Shown: positions 34,686 to 44,742 of the stretch, piece by piece
Numbering within the stretch: the first letter of the stretch is position 1
Layout: every line of letters starts with the position of its first letter
NCBI RefSeq assembly: GCF_013393325.1
Contig: NZ_QJRC01000080.1
Location: 124,001 to 188,000, forward strand
DNA: 64,000 nt
Direction: 5' to 3'
Origin: Pseudomonas hunanensis
GTDB taxonomy: Bacteria; Pseudomonadota; Gammaproteobacteria; Pseudomonadales; Pseudomonadaceae
Translations under genes and position numbers: made by a program
The notes under the pieces: model-generated
What the model saw: only the letters and a program-made list of their open reading frames with translations
Told to the model about the DNA's origin: nothing
Database searches by the model: none

Positions 34686-35378
34686 TCAGGCCAGTAGCTG
34701 GGTGATCCAACCCACCTGCTGATTGAAGTCGTCGATTTTCGCCTGTGGCACCGCGTCACGGGCCCGCTGGAAATTGGCCAGGGTCTGCTGCTTCTGCCGC
34801 AGCATCCGCTGCCACTTGACCCGAAACGCTTCGCTTTTTTCCTGCATCAGTACCGGGCCGAAGTACAGCTGTTCTGCGCTATACACCACCCTGCCCGGCT
34901 CGGCGACGATGATTTCGTAGTCGAAGCGGTTTTCCCGCAGCAGCTCTTCGCAAACGATCTGGTAACCATTGCCCGCCAACCACTGGCGCAGCTCGCGCTC
35001 ACCGCCATTGGGCTGCAGTACCAGGCGCGTGACGCCGCCCAGACACTGCTTGCCGGCCTCGAGAATCTCGCACATGGTGTCGCCGCCCATGCCGCAGATG
35101 CTCACCACCGAGATGCGGTCTTGCGGCTCGATCGCTGCCAGGCCATTGGCCAGGCGCACGGTTACCCGCTCCTGCAGGCCGTTTCTGCGCACATTGCGCT
35201 GGGCCGAAGCGAACGGCGTCTCGGCCACTTCACCCGCCACGGCGGCCTCGAGCACGCCACGCAGCATCAAGGCCACTGGCAGGTAGCCGTGGTCCGAGCC
35301 GATGTCGGCCAGGCGCGCGCCCTGCGGCACATGAGCGGCCACGCGCTCCAGGCGCCTGGACAAAGTCTGTTCGTTCAA
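34686..35378 (-). CDS. trmK: tRNA (adenine-N1)-methyltransferase, TrmK family
   Basis: 230 residues from a TTG start at 35378, which gives LNEQTLSRRLERVAAHVP, the usual family N-terminus; no ATG lies near. SAM-binding ADIGSDHGYLPVALM, catalytic-region CGMGGDTMCEIL and LVLQPNGGERELRQWL mark TrmK/DUF633. In Gram-positives TrmK methylates A22 of tRNA; the pseudomonad substrate is unproven. Its stop lies 1 bp from the DUF2790 stop (convergent). Confidence 0.82.
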   Translation of the reverse strand: MNEQTLSRRLERVAAHVPQGARLADIGSDHGYLPVALMLRGVLEAAVAGEVAETPFASAQRNVRRNGLQERVTVRLANGLAAIEPQDRISVVSICGMGGDTMCEILEAGKQCLGGVTRLVLQPNGGERELRQWLAGNGYQIVCEELLRENRFDYEIIVAEPGRVVYSAEQLYFGPVLMQEKSEAFRVKWQRMLRQKQQTLANFQRARDAVPQAKIDDFNQQVGWITQLLA

Positions 35379-35515
35379 CGTAAACCCCTGGTTTTGCAAT
35401 CGGCCGCGATTCTGACGGTGAACGCCGCGTATTTCAAACACCGGGGCACCCTCGACCGGGCTGGTGCGCTCGCGTAGGCTTGCCGTTTTCCTTCCGTAGC
35501 AAGGCAAAACACACC

Positions 35516-35896
35516 ATGGCACATGCAGACATCATCTACACCCCGGACCCGGACGCCGAATCGATTTCGTCCGATGTCGCCGAGTACAACGGCGTGCTGG
35601 TCACCACGCAGATCCCGACCCACGCCGATGGCAGCCTGGAGCTGGGCGGCATCGCCGAGCAGAGCGAATGCACCCTGCAGGCGCTGAAAGTGGCGCTGGA
35701 GAAAGCCGGCAGCGGCATGGACCGCGTGCTGCACCTGACCATCTACCTCACCGACATGGCCGACCGCGCCGCGTTCAACGAGGTGTACCAGCGCTTCTTC
35801 AGCAAGCCCTGGCCGGTGCGTGCCGCCGTGGGTGTGGCCTCGCTGGCATTCGAAGGCATGCGCGTCGAAGTGACCGCAATGGCCGCCAAGCGCTGA
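35516..35896 (+). CDS. RidA/YjgF-family protein
   Basis: 126 residues with the YjgF fold: VAEYNGVLVTTQIPTHADGSLELGGIAEQSE, ALKVALEKAGSGMDRVLHLTIYLTDM, FNEVYQRFF, VRAAVGVASLAFEGMRVEVTAMA. The usual Arg of RidA (R105) is not in its common GARVEID-type setting: here the equivalent region is MRVEV. So an enamine deaminase role is likely but not certain. Followed by a GTGGGAGCG hairpin (35906-35928). Confidence 0.85.
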   Translation: MAHADIIYTPDPDAESISSDVAEYNGVLVTTQIPTHADGSLELGGIAEQSECTLQALKVALEKAGSGMDRVLHLTIYLTDMADRAAFNEVYQRFFSKPWPVRAAVGVASLAFEGMRVEVTAMAAKR

Positions 35897-35905
35897 TCGG
35901 CGCTT

Positions 35906-35928
35906 GTGGGAGCGGTCCTCGCTCCCAC
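35906..35928. repeat. REP-type hairpin
   Basis: GTGGGAGCG-N5-CGCTCCCAC, a perfect 9 bp stem, ten bases after the RidA-family stop. It is a compact REP element and may act as a terminator or mRNA stabiliser. Confidence 0.6.
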
Positions 35929-36023
35929 CTTACCCTGCACCTCCCGGCACCCCGATGATGCCGCCAACCCGTTTCACCGCTACAATGCCCGCCTAAACCG
36001 TGACAGCCCGAAAATATAACGAC

Positions 36024-38024
36024 ATGTCTCTTCCAAAGAATCACCTGGAACTGCTCAGCCCTGCCCGTGACGTGGCCATCGCCCGTGAAGCGATCCTGCA
36101 CGGCGCTGACGCCATCTATATCGGCGGCCCAAGCTTCGGCGCGCGCCATAACGCCTGCAACGACGTCAGCGATATTGCCGAACTGGTCGAGTTCGCCCGT
36201 CGCTACCATGCACGGGTGTTCACCACGATCAACACCATCCTCCACGACAACGAGCTGGAACCAGCGCGCAAGCTGATCCATCAGCTGTACGACGCCGGCG
36301 TCGACGCACTGATCGTGCAGGATCTGGGGGTGATGGAGCTGGACATTCCGCCCATCGAGCTGCACGCCAGTACCCAGACCGACATCCGTACCCTGGAACG
36401 GGCCAAGTTCCTCGACCAGGCCGGTTTCTCGCAGCTGGTACTGGCCCGTGAGCTGAACCTGCAGCAGATCCGCGCCATCGCCGCTGAAACCGATGCCGCC
36501 ATCGAGTTCTTCATCCACGGCGCGCTGTGCGTAGCGTTTTCCGGCCAATGCAACATTTCCCATGCGCAGACCGGCCGCAGTGCCAACCGTGGCGACTGCT
36601 CGCAAGCCTGCCGCCTGCCCTACACCCTTAAAGATGACCAGGGCCGCGTGGTGGCGTTCGAGAAGCACCTGCTGTCGATGAAGGACAACAACCAGACCGC
36701 CAACCTGGCCGACCTGGTGGATGCCGGCGTGCGTTCGTTCAAGATCGAGGGCCGCTACAAGGACATGGGCTATGTGAAGAACATCACCGCCCACTACCGC
36801 AAAGAGCTCGACGCCATTCTTGAAGGCCGCCCGGAATACGCCCGTGCGTCCAGCGGCCGGACCCAGCACTTCTTCCTGCCCGACCCTGACAAAACGTTCC
36901 ACCGTGGCAGCACCGACTACTTCGTCACCGACCGCAAGGTCGATATCGGCGCCTTCGACTCGCCAACCTTCACCGGCCTGCCGGTGGGTGTGGTGGAAAA
37001 GGTCGGCAAGCGTGACATGCAAGTGGTCACCGACGTACCGCTGACCAACGGCGACGGCCTCAATGTGCTGGTCAAACGCGAAGTGGTGGGCTTTCGCGCC
37101 AACATCGCCGAACCCCGTGGCGAGTTCGAGGAAGACGGCAGCAAGCGCTACCGCTACCGCGTCGAACCCAACGAAATGCCCGAAGGCCTGTACAAGCTGC
37201 GGCCCAACCACCCGCTGTCGCGCAACCTCGACCACAACTGGCAGCAAGCCCTGCAACGCACCTCCTCCGAGCGCCGGGTCGGTGTGGAATGGCACGCAGT
37301 ACTGCGCGAGCAGCGCCTGATGCTTACCCTTGGCAGTGAAGAAGGTGTGAGCGTGCAGGTAGCCCTGGACGGCCCGTTCGGCGCAGCCAACAAGCCGCAG
37401 CAGGCGCTGGAACAACTGCACGACCTGCTCGGCCAACTGGGTACCACGATGTACCATGCCGACAGCATCCAGCTGGATGCCCCGCAGGCGTACTTCATCC
37501 CCAACTCACAGCTCAAGGCTCTGCGCCGCGAAGCCATCGAGGCACTGACCGAAGCACGCGTGCAGGCGCACCCGCGCGGCGGGCGCAAGGCCGAGACCAC
37601 GCCGCCGCCGGTATACCCCGAGTCGCACCTGTCGTTCCTGGCCAACGTGTACAACCAGAAGGCGCGCGATTTCTACCACCGCCACGGCGTGCAACTGATC
37701 GACGCGGCCTACGAGGCCCATGAAGAACACGGCGAAGTACCGGTGATGATCACCAAGCACTGCCTGCGCTTCTCCTTCAATTTGTGCCCCAAGCAGGCCA
37801 AAGGCGTAACCGGTGTGCGCACCAAGGTGGCACCGATGCAGCTGATTCAGGGTGACGAAGTGCTGACCCTGAAGTTCGACTGCAAGCCGTGCGAGATGCA
37901 TGTGATCGGCAAGATGAAAAACCACATCATCGACCTGCCGACCCCAGGTAGCGCGGTGGCGCAGGTGGTGGGGCATATCAGCCCGGAAGACCTGTTGAAG
38001 ACGATTCCGCGCGGGGCGCATTGA
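36024..38024 (+). CDS. rlhA: 23S rRNA 5-hydroxycytidine synthase RlhA (peptidase U32 family)
   Basis: 666 residues from ATG 36024 (a GTG eight codons upstream is possible but unneeded). N-terminal U32 barrel (LELLSPARDVAIAREAILHGADAIYIG, ASTQTDIRTLERAKF), the FIHGALCVAFSGQCNISHAQTGRSANRGDCSQACRLPY block with Fe-S type cysteines, and the long C-terminal part with SFNLCPKQAKGV and FDCKPCEMHV typical of RlhA/YdcP rather than UbiU or TrhP. It hydroxylates C2501 of 23S rRNA in E. coli. Confidence 0.9.
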   Translation: MSLPKNHLELLSPARDVAIAREAILHGADAIYIGGPSFGARHNACNDVSDIAELVEFARRYHARVFTTINTILHDNELEPARKLIHQLYDAGVDALIVQDLGVMELDIPPIELHASTQTDIRTLERAKFLDQAGFSQLVLARELNLQQIRAIAAETDAAIEFFIHGALCVAFSGQCNISHAQTGRSANRGDCSQACRLPYTLKDDQGRVVAFEKHLLSMKDNNQTANLADLVDAGVRSFKIEGRYKDMGYVKNITAHYRKELDAILEGRPEYARASSGRTQHFFLPDPDKTFHRGSTDYFVTDRKVDIGAFDSPTFTGLPVGVVEKVGKRDMQVVTDVPLTNGDGLNVLVKREVVGFRANIAEPRGEFEEDGSKRYRYRVEPNEMPEGLYKLRPNHPLSRNLDHNWQQALQRTSSERRVGVEWHAVLREQRLMLTLGSEEGVSVQVALDGPFGAANKPQQALEQLHDLLGQLGTTMYHADSIQLDAPQAYFIPNSQLKALRREAIEALTEARVQAHPRGGRKAETTPPPVYPESHLSFLANVYNQKARDFYHRHGVQLIDAAYEAHEEHGEVPVMITKHCLRFSFNLCPKQAKGVTGVRTKVAPMQLIQGDEVLTLKFDCKPCEMHVIGKMKNHIIDLPTPGSAVAQVVGHISPEDLLKTIPRGAH

Positions 38025-38121
38025 TCGTTAGCCGGTAACGGCCCTTTCGCCGCACAAAGCTGCTCCTGCACCCTGTGGGAGTAGCCCTGTACGGGGGGGC
38101 GGCCAGCCAAGACACAAAATA

Positions 38122-38135
38122 GTCTCATATGAGAC
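38122..38135. promoter_or_regulatory. Palindromic operator before the TetR gene
   Basis: GTCTCATATGAGAC is a perfect 14 bp palindrome about 70 bp before the TetR-family start. The mexE promoter carries a 12/14 match, GTCTCATTTGATAC, at 44611-44624. The pair points to one regulator binding both sites. Confidence 0.65.
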
Positions 38136-38203
38136 CTTAAAGCTTGATCCATGCCTCATTTTCTGCACAATAATTGCCCTGCGACCCCACGCGAGGCATG
38201 CCG

Positions 38204-38761
38204 ATGACCCCCACTCCCCACGATGAACGCCTGCTCAAGGCCCTGGCCCACGCCATCGTGGTCCACCCGCGCGCCACGCTCAAGGAACTGGCCGAGACCG
38301 CCGGCGTCAGCAAAGCTACCCTGCACCGCTTCTGCGGCACCCGCGACAACCTGGTGGCCATGCTCGAAAACCACGGCGAGCAAGTGCTCAACCAGGTGAT
38401 TGCAAATGCCGCCTTGCACACCGCGGCCCCCTTGGAAGCGGTGCGTCACCTGATTGCCGAACACCTCAAGCACCGCGAAATGCTGGTGTTTCTGATGTTT
38501 CAGTACCGCCCCGATACATTGCTCGGCGACAGTGAAGACCGCCGCTGGTTGACCTATACCCGGGCGATGGATGCGTTTTTCCTGCGTGCGCAACAGATGG
38601 GCGTGTTGCGCATCGACATCAGCGCAGCGGTGTTTACCGAAGTGTTCATCACCCAGATCTACGCCATGGTCGACGCCGAGCGGCGCGGGCGCGCAGCCAG
38701 TGCCAATTCGGCGCAGGCCTTGGAGCAATTGTTCCTGCAGGGGGCGCTGGCCAGGGGTTGA
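38204..38761 (+). CDS. TetR-family regulator of the adjacent efflux operon
   Basis: 185 residues. TetR helix-turn-helix TLKELAETAGVSKATLHRFCGTRDNLVAMLENHG at ~25-60; the rest is a ligand domain (HREMLVFLMFQYRPDTL, FLRAQQMGVLRIDI). ATG 38204 is preferred because GAGG is 7 nt upstream; an ATG two codons earlier is too close. Convergent with oprN and sharing an operator motif with the mexE promoter, so it is the likely local repressor. Classical MexT, a LysR activator, is absent here. Confidence 0.88.
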   Translation: MTPTPHDERLLKALAHAIVVHPRATLKELAETAGVSKATLHRFCGTRDNLVAMLENHGEQVLNQVIANAALHTAAPLEAVRHLIAEHLKHREMLVFLMFQYRPDTLLGDSEDRRWLTYTRAMDAFFLRAQQMGVLRIDISAAVFTEVFITQIYAMVDAERRGRAASANSAQALEQLFLQGALARG

Positions 38762-38779
38762 GGCCATTGGCCTACGCGC

Positions 38780-38814
38780 AAAAAAAAGGCCCCTGGGCAC
38801 AAGTCCCAAGGGCC
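38780..38814 (-). terminator. Terminator of mexEF-oprN
   Basis: On the minus strand a GGCCC/GGGCC-based stem (38788-38813) is followed by seven T. A second small hairpin (GGTTGGATGATCCAACC) lies just before it at 38819-38836. It ends oprN transcription and sits between convergent genes. Confidence 0.8.
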
Positions 38815-38849
38815 AAAGCGGTTGGATCATCCAACCAAAGGAGCCTTTT

Positions 38850-40247
38850 TCAGCCGCGTGCCGGCCAGCCGCCGCCCAAGGCGCGGAACAGGTCCACCAG
38901 CGCAAGCTGCCGTTGTGTACTCGCCTCGATGTACGCCGCTTCATTCACAAAATCGCTACGCTGCGCATCCAGGTAACGCAGGTGGCTGTCGATCCCACCC
39001 TCATAGCGCGCCTTGGCCAGGGTCAAGGTGGCGCGGCTGGTATCGGCCAGGGCCCGCCGCGCGACTTCCTCACGGCGCAGGGTATCGGTGGCCGCCAGGG
39101 CATCCGCTACTTCGCGGAACGCCTGCTGGATCGCCCCTTCATAAGCTGCCACCGCCGAATCCTTGCGCGCCTCGGCCAGGCTCAGCCCAGCCTGATTGCG
39201 CCCAGCATCGAATATGGGCAGCGACACCTGGGGCATGAAGCTCCAGCTACGCGAACCGCCCTCGAACAAACCAGACACCTGCGTACTCGACGTACCCAAG
39301 CTGCCGGTCAGGCTGATACGCGGGAAGAACGCCGCCCGCGCCGCGCCGATATCGGCATTGCGCGCCCGCAAGCGGTGCTCGGCAGCAAGGATGTCCGGGC
39401 GCCGTTCAAGCAGCGCCGACGGGGCACCGGGGGTAATGTCCTGCAGCACGCTGGGTTCTGCCTGGCGTTCGACCGGTAGAGCCTGGGTCGCCTCACTATT
39501 GCCTACCAGCAACACCAAGGCGTTGTAGGCCTGCTGGCGCTGGCGCAGGTTGCTTTCTTGCTCGGCGCGCGCTTGCTCGACCAGGCCGAGCGCTTCCTGG
39601 TGGTCCAGCGCCGTGGCGGTCCCGGCGGCGCGGCGTTGGTCGATCAGCGCCAGCGAGCGCTCGCGGCTGGCCAGGGTCTGCCGGATCAACGCCAGGCGCC
39701 GCTCGCTACCGTCCAGGGTCAGGTAGGCCTGGCTCACCTCGGCGATCAAGGCGATGCGCGCCGCACGGCCAGCCTCCTCCGTGGCCAAGTATTGCTCCAG
39801 CGCTGCATCGCTCAGGCTTTTCACCCGACCGAACAGGTCGACCTCGTACTCAGGCAACGAAAGGCCAACCTGATAGGTGCTGGCGACGCCCTCGCGGCCA
39901 TCACTGGACAGCCCGGCAGGCTGGTGCTGTCGATTACCGGAAGCACCAGCGCTCAGCCCCGGCACACGGTCCGCGCGCTGGATGCGGAACTGCGCCCGTG
40001 CCTGGTCGATGTCCAGCAGCGTCTGGCGCAGCGAGCGGTTGTCGTCCAGCGCCGTGTTCACCAACTGGCGCAACGTCGGGTCGACGATAAAGGCTTGCCA
40101 GCCCAGCTTGTCCACCTGCTGCCCTGTGTGGTTGGTGGCGTCGCTCCACTGGTTCGCCACCGGCGCCTCGGGGCGCTGGTAGGTCGGTGCCAGGGAGCAG
40201 CCGCTGGCCAGCAAAGCCATGGCAATCGGCACGAACAGATTACGCAT
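38850..40247 (-). CDS. oprN: Outer-membrane efflux lipoprotein, OprN/OprM family
   Basis: 465 residues from ATG 40247 (GGAG 8 nt upstream; GTG 40256 and ATG 40253 overlap mexF). Lipobox LLASGCS, then APTYQRPEAPVANQW and the TolC-like helices (RYEGGIDSHLRYLDAQR, RRPDILAAEHRLRARNADIGAARAAFFPRISL). It forms the trimeric exit duct of the RND pump. Confidence 0.92.
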   Translation of the reverse strand: MRNLFVPIAMALLASGCSLAPTYQRPEAPVANQWSDATNHTGQQVDKLGWQAFIVDPTLRQLVNTALDDNRSLRQTLLDIDQARAQFRIQRADRVPGLSAGASGNRQHQPAGLSSDGREGVASTYQVGLSLPEYEVDLFGRVKSLSDAALEQYLATEEAGRAARIALIAEVSQAYLTLDGSERRLALIRQTLASRERSLALIDQRRAAGTATALDHQEALGLVEQARAEQESNLRQRQQAYNALVLLVGNSEATQALPVERQAEPSVLQDITPGAPSALLERRPDILAAEHRLRARNADIGAARAAFFPRISLTGSLGTSSTQVSGLFEGGSRSWSFMPQVSLPIFDAGRNQAGLSLAEARKDSAVAAYEGAIQQAFREVADALAATDTLRREEVARRALADTSRATLTLAKARYEGGIDSHLRYLDAQRSDFVNEAAYIEASTQRQLALVDLFRALGGGWPARG

Positions 40248-40252
40248 GGCCA

Positions 40253-43200
40253 TCACTCCAGCACCTCGGCAGGTTGGGCCTGCGGCGCTGGCTTGCGCTT
40301 GAGCAGCGACAGCACCCAGACAAAACAGATCGGCACGAACAGCACGCCCAGCAACGTGGCGCTGAGCATGCCGCCGATCACCCCGGTACCAATCGCCCGC
40401 TGGCTGGCAGCACCGGCACCGCTGGCGATCGCCAGGGGTACCACGCCGAGGATGAACGCCATCGAAGTCATCACGATCGGCCGAAAGCGCAGGCGCGCGG
40501 CTTCGATCGCAGCGTCACGCAGGCTATAGCCTTTCTCCCACAGCTCCTTGGCGAACTCGACGATGAGGATGGCGTTCTTCGCCGCCAAGCCGATGATGGT
40601 GATCAGGCCAACCTTGAAGTACACATCGTTGGGCATGCCGGTGACCATCACCGCCAGCACCGCGCCCAACGCACCGATCGGCACGATGAGCATCACCGTC
40701 AGCGGGATCGCCCAGCTTTCGTACAACGCCACCAGCAGCAGGAACACCACCAGGATGGCCAGGGCGAACAGGCTGCTGGCCTGGCCGCTGGAGACCTTCT
40801 CCTGGTAAGAAAGCCCCGTCCAGGCGTAGCCGATCCCCGGCGGCAGTTCACTGACCAGGCGCTCCATTTCGGCCATCGCCTGGCCGGTGCTGTAGCCCGG
40901 CGCGGCATCACCGGAAATGCGGATCGACGGGTAGCCGTTGTAACGCACGATCTGTACCGGCCCTTCTTCCCAACGGGTGGTGACGAAGCTGCTGAACGGC
41001 ACCTGCTGGCCATCGACGTTCGGCGCGTACAGGCGCAGCACGCTTTCCGGGGTCATGCGCTCGCCCTGCTCTGCCTGCACCACCACCCGTTGTTGCCGGC
41101 CAGCGTTGGTGAAGTCGTTGATCACTGCCGAGCCAAAGGCGGTGGCCAGGGTGCTGTTGATGGTTTCGAAGGGCACGCCAAGGGCACGGGCCTTTTCCCG
41201 ATCGATGTCGACCCGCAACTGCGGCGCTTCTGCCAACCCTTCCATCATCGCGTAAAGGATGACTGGGTTGCCGTTGGCCTCGCCCAGGATCTTGTCGCGT
41301 GCCGCCAGCAAGGCCTCACGGCCCAGGCCGCCACGGTCGAGCAGGCGCAGGGCGAAGCCACCGGCGTTGCCCAGGCCATCGATCGGCGGCGGGTTGACCG
41401 CCATGATCGTGCCATCGCCATGGCTGGCAAATTGCGCATTGATCGCCTGAGTTTCGGCATCCACCGATTGCTCGGCGCTACGTACCGACCAGTCTTTGTA
41501 GGTAGGGAATGCCAACGCGGCGTTCTCGCCCATGCCCGAGAAGCTGAAGCCGCTGACCAGGAATGCCGAGGCCAGCGCCTCGCGGGACATCAGGAACTGC
41601 TCCAGGGCCTGCCCGGTGGCGTCGGTACGCACGCGGCTGGCGCCCGGCGGCAGCTGCACGTCAACGATCGCATAGCCCTGGTCTTCCACCGGTACGAAGG
41701 ATTCCGGCAGGCGCAGGTAGAAATAGCCGAGCATCGCCAGAATACCGGCATACAGCAGCATGTAGCGGCCGGCACGGCGCACCAGGGCGTTGTTCATCAC
41801 CGAGTAGCGCTCGGTCAGCCGCGCAAAGCCACGGTTGAAAGCGCCGAAGAAGCCGCGCTTTTCATGGTGCCCAGGGGCCACCGGCTTGAGCATCGTGGCG
41901 CACAGGGCCGGGGTAAAGGTAAGCGCGAGGAAGCCCGAGAACAGGATCGACACCGCCAGCGACAGCGAAAACTGCTGGTAGATCACCCCCACCGAACCCG
42001 ACATGAACGCCAGTGGCATGAATACGGCCGACAGTACCAGGGTGATGCCGATGATCGCGCCGGACACCTGGCCCATTGCCTTGATGGTGGCGTCGACAGG
42101 CGACAGCCCTTCCTCGGCCATGATCCGCTCGACGTTTTCCACCACCACGATGGCGTCGTCGACCAGGATGCCGATCGCCAGCACCATGCCGAACATGGTC
42201 ATCATGTTCACCGAGAAGCCCAGCAGCTTCATCACCATCAACGTGCCCAGCAGGCACACCGGTACCACGATCGACGGGATCAGCGTGTAGCGGATGTTCT
42301 GCAGGAACAGGAACATCACCAGGAATACCAGCACCATGGCTTCGAGCAGGGTGTGAATGACCTTTTCGATGGCCACGTCGACAAAACGCGAGGTGTCATA
42401 GGGCACCGAGTACTCGACGCCCTCGGGGAAGAACGCGCTCAGCTCGGCCAGGCGCTCCTTGACCAGATCGGCAGTTTTCAGCGCATTGGCGCCCGGCGCC
42501 AGCTGCACCGCACCGGCCACCGCAGGTTTGCCATTCAGGCGCGAAGAAAAGTTGTAGCTTTCCATGCCCACTTCCAGGCGGGCGACATCGGCCAGGCGCA
42601 CCAGCGAACCGTCCGGGTTGGCGCGCAGTACCACTCGGCCGAACGCCTGAGGGTCGTCCAGGGTGCCTTGCACCGCCAGGGTGGCAGTCAGCTCCTGCTG
42701 GCTGCTGCCCGGCGCGCTGCCGAAGCTGCCGGCCGGCACCTGCACGTTCTGACCACGGATGGCATTGCTCACGTCATCGATCGACAGCCCATAGCCCACC
42801 AGTTTCTGTGGGTCGACCCACACGCGCATGGCGGCTTCCGACGAGAAGAACTGCAACTTGCCCACGCCCGGGACCCGGCGCAGCTCATTGTTGATGTTGC
42901 GCGCGGCGTAGTCGCCCAGCGCCGTGGTATCGGCCTGGCCTGCGCCCTCCTTGTAGCTGAGGGCGTAGATCAGCAGGAAGCCGGCACTGGTCTGCTCGAC
43001 CTGGATGCCTTGGGTGATCACCGCCTGCGGCATGCGTGCTTCGGCCTTTTTCAGGCGGTTCTGCACATCGACCTGGGCCAGTTCCGGGTCGGTACCCGGC
43101 TCGAAGGTGACCACCACTTCGGCCATGCCGTTGGAGTTGTTGGTCGACTCGAAATACAGCAGGTTCTTGGCGCCGTTGAGCGACTCTTCGATGATGCTGG

Positions 43201-43384
43201 TAACCGAGTCCACCAGCACCTTGGCCGAAGCCCCTGGGTAGGTAGCGGTGATGGTGATTTGTGGTGGCGCTACGTTAGGGTACTGGGCCACCGGCAGCGT
43301 AGGTATGACCAGCAACCCCGCCAGGGAAATGAACAGCGCCACGACCCAGGCGAAGTTCGGCCGTTTGATGAAGAACTTGGACAT
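40253..43384 (-). CDS. mexF: RND multidrug efflux transporter, MexF type
   Basis: 1043 residues of the HAE1 RND family. TM1 [21 protein letters not shown], proton-relay region [18 protein letters not shown] with the Asp pair, and late [17 protein letters not shown] with the Lys. Closest in feel to MexF. It exports drugs using the proton gradient with MexE and OprN. 15 bp from mexE. Confidence 0.94.
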   Translation of the reverse strand: MSKFFIKRPNFAWVVALFISLAGLLVIPTLPVAQYPNVAPPQITITATYPGASAKVLVDSVTSIIEESLNGAKNLLYFESTNNSNGMAEVVVTFEPGTDPELAQVDVQNRLKKAEARMPQAVITQGIQVEQTSAGFLLIYALSYKEGAGQADTTALGDYAARNINNELRRVPGVGKLQFFSSEAAMRVWVDPQKLVGYGLSIDDVSNAIRGQNVQVPAGSFGSAPGSSQQELTATLAVQGTLDDPQAFGRVVLRANPDGSLVRLADVARLEVGMESYNFSSRLNGKPAVAGAVQLAPGANALKTADLVKERLAELSAFFPEGVEYSVPYDTSRFVDVAIEKVIHTLLEAMVLVFLVMFLFLQNIRYTLIPSIVVPVCLLGTLMVMKLLGFSVNMMTMFGMVLAIGILVDDAIVVVENVERIMAEEGLSPVDATIKAMGQVSGAIIGITLVLSAVFMPLAFMSGSVGVIYQQFSLSLAVSILFSGFLALTFTPALCATMLKPVAPGHHEKRGFFGAFNRGFARLTERYSVMNNALVRRAGRYMLLYAGILAMLGYFYLRLPESFVPVEDQGYAIVDVQLPPGASRVRTDATGQALEQFLMSREALASAFLVSGFSFSGMGENAALAFPTYKDWSVRSAEQSVDAETQAINAQFASHGDGTIMAVNPPPIDGLGNAGGFALRLLDRGGLGREALLAARDKILGEANGNPVILYAMMEGLAEAPQLRVDIDREKARALGVPFETINSTLATAFGSAVINDFTNAGRQQRVVVQAEQGERMTPESVLRLYAPNVDGQQVPFSSFVTTRWEEGPVQIVRYNGYPSIRISGDAAPGYSTGQAMAEMERLVSELPPGIGYAWTGLSYQEKVSSGQASSLFALAILVVFLLLVALYESWAIPLTVMLIVPIGALGAVLAVMVTGMPNDVYFKVGLITIIGLAAKNAILIVEFAKELWEKGYSLRDAAIEAARLRFRPIVMTSMAFILGVVPLAIASGAGAASQRAIGTGVIGGMLSATLLGVLFVPICFVWVLSLLKRKPAPQAQPAEVLE

Positions 43385-43399
43385 CTCGTTACCCTCGCC

Positions 43400-44542
43400 T
43401 CAGCGTGCTGCGGCTTGTTGCGCCGGGGCAGTCACCACCGGCATGCCCGCAGCCAGCCCGGCAGGGCTGCCGACGATCACCTGGTCACCTGGGCGCAAGC
43501 CCTCGGTGACTTGCCAGCGGGCACCGTGCATGGCACCGGTGCGCACACTGCGCGCCTCGGCAACCCCACCGATGCCCACCAGCATGACCCGCGCCTCGCC
43601 GTCGCTGCCGCGCTGGATGGCGCGCTGCGGCACAAGGATGGCCTGGTTGTCGGTGCCTTGCGGGGTGCGCACGCGCACATACATGCCCGGCAGCAGGATG
43701 CCGTCGGCGTTGTCGAAGCGGCCGCGCAAGGTGACCTGGCCGGTGCCGCGGTCGACCGCGACGTCGGTGAACATCAGCGCACCCTGGCGCTCGTAGTCGG
43801 TGCCTTCCACCTGGGCGGTCAGGGCCTGCTGATCACCGGCTGCCAGCGCACCCTCCTTCAGCGCCTGGCGCAGGCGCAGCGCGTCGGCGGCGGACTGGGT
43901 AAAGTCGACGTAAATCGGATCGAGTTGCTGGATGCGCGCCATCAGCGTGGCGTCGCCCTGCCCCACCAGCGCACCTTCGGTGACCAGGGCACGGCCGATA
44001 CGGCCAGAGATCGGCGCCTTGACCGTGGCGTAGCCCAGGTTCAGGCGCGCGGTCTCGACATCGGCCTGGGCCGAACGCACAGCGGCCTGGCCGCTGCGCA
44101 GGTCGGCGCTGGCGGTGTCGAAGTCCTGCTGGCTGACTGCCTCGATCTTCACCAGCGGTTCGTAGCGGCGTACCCGCGCCTGGGCTTCGAACATGACCGA
44201 CTGGGCCCTGGCCAGGTCGGCCTCGGCGCGTGCCAGCGCGGCCTTGAAGGGTGCCGGGTCTATCTGGAACAGCACATCGCCGGCTTTTACGTCGGCGCCT
44301 TCTTCGAAGCGCTTGTGCAGGACGATGCCGGCCACTCGGGCGCGAACCTCGGCCACCCGCATGGGTTCGACCCGGCCCGGCAGCGTTGCCGCCAAGGTCA
44401 GGGGTTCGCTGGCGACCGTGACGGTCTGGACCGGAAAGGCACTGTGGGCCGCAGACGGCGGCGCTTCAGCTTCGCCGCAGCCGGCCAGCGCGACTGCCGC
44501 CGCCAGGCAGCTGGCCATTCCTATTGCACGCAAGTTGCTCAT
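43400..44542 (-). CDS. mexE: RND efflux periplasmic adaptor, MexE type
   Basis: 380 residues: lipoprotein signal (CLAAAVALAGCGEAEAPP), then the HlyD-like adaptor with lipoyl halves (PGRVEPMRVAEVRARVAGIVLHKRFEEGADVKAGDVLFQIDP), a coiled coil, and YATVKAPISGRIGRALVTEGALV. First gene of mexEF-oprN; promoter region carries the TetR-type operator. Confidence 0.93.
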   Translation of the reverse strand: MSNLRAIGMASCLAAAVALAGCGEAEAPPSAAHSAFPVQTVTVASEPLTLAATLPGRVEPMRVAEVRARVAGIVLHKRFEEGADVKAGDVLFQIDPAPFKAALARAEADLARAQSVMFEAQARVRRYEPLVKIEAVSQQDFDTASADLRSGQAAVRSAQADVETARLNLGYATVKAPISGRIGRALVTEGALVGQGDATLMARIQQLDPIYVDFTQSAADALRLRQALKEGALAAGDQQALTAQVEGTDYERQGALMFTDVAVDRGTGQVTLRGRFDNADGILLPGMYVRVRTPQGTDNQAILVPQRAIQRGSDGEARVMLVGIGGVAEARSVRTGAMHGARWQVTEGLRPGDQVIVGSPAGLAAGMPVVTAPAQQAAAR

Positions 44543-44590
44543 GATTCACCCGAGCTTTAAATGGAAAAACGGCCCGAATGATATGAGCGA

Positions 44591-44624
44591 AGACAAAATG
44601 AGTCAATTTTGTCTCATTTGATAC
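44591..44624. promoter_or_regulatory. mexE promoter region with operator motif
   Basis: GTCTCATTTGATAC at 44611-44624 matches 12 of 14 bases of the palindrome before the TetR gene (38122-38135). An overlapping inverted repeat GACAAAAT-N6-ATTTTGTC lies at 44592-44613. Both sit 50-80 bp before the mexE start. Confidence 0.6.
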
Positions 44625-44666
44625 TTTGTTAAGAATTGTGAAACTCGGCGTGACATCTTCGCCGCT

Positions 44667-44706
44667 TGGCAGATCGAGCGCCGCGCGGGCGGCGCTCGAT
44701 CTGCCA
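44667..44706. repeat. Perfect 18 bp inverted repeat
   Basis: TGGCAGATCGAGCGCCGC and its exact complement are separated by a 4 bp GCGG loop. It lies between the mexE promoter and the stop of the sigma-54 activator gene. There is no T-run on either side, so it is not a standard terminator, though it would block or process RNA. Confidence 0.75.
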
Positions 44707-44742
44707 GGCCCTGGAGATGCCACGTCAAACCTGCAAGGGGAG

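Noticed and set aside
40187..44560. 1457-codon plus-strand open frame
   Set aside because: It is antisense to mexE, mexF and oprN, which have full family motifs. Its translation is His/Arg/Gln-rich with no domain, a GC-skew shadow.
44667..44706. Perfect inverted repeat as a rho-independent terminator
   Set aside because: No T-run follows on either strand; reported as a repeat instead.
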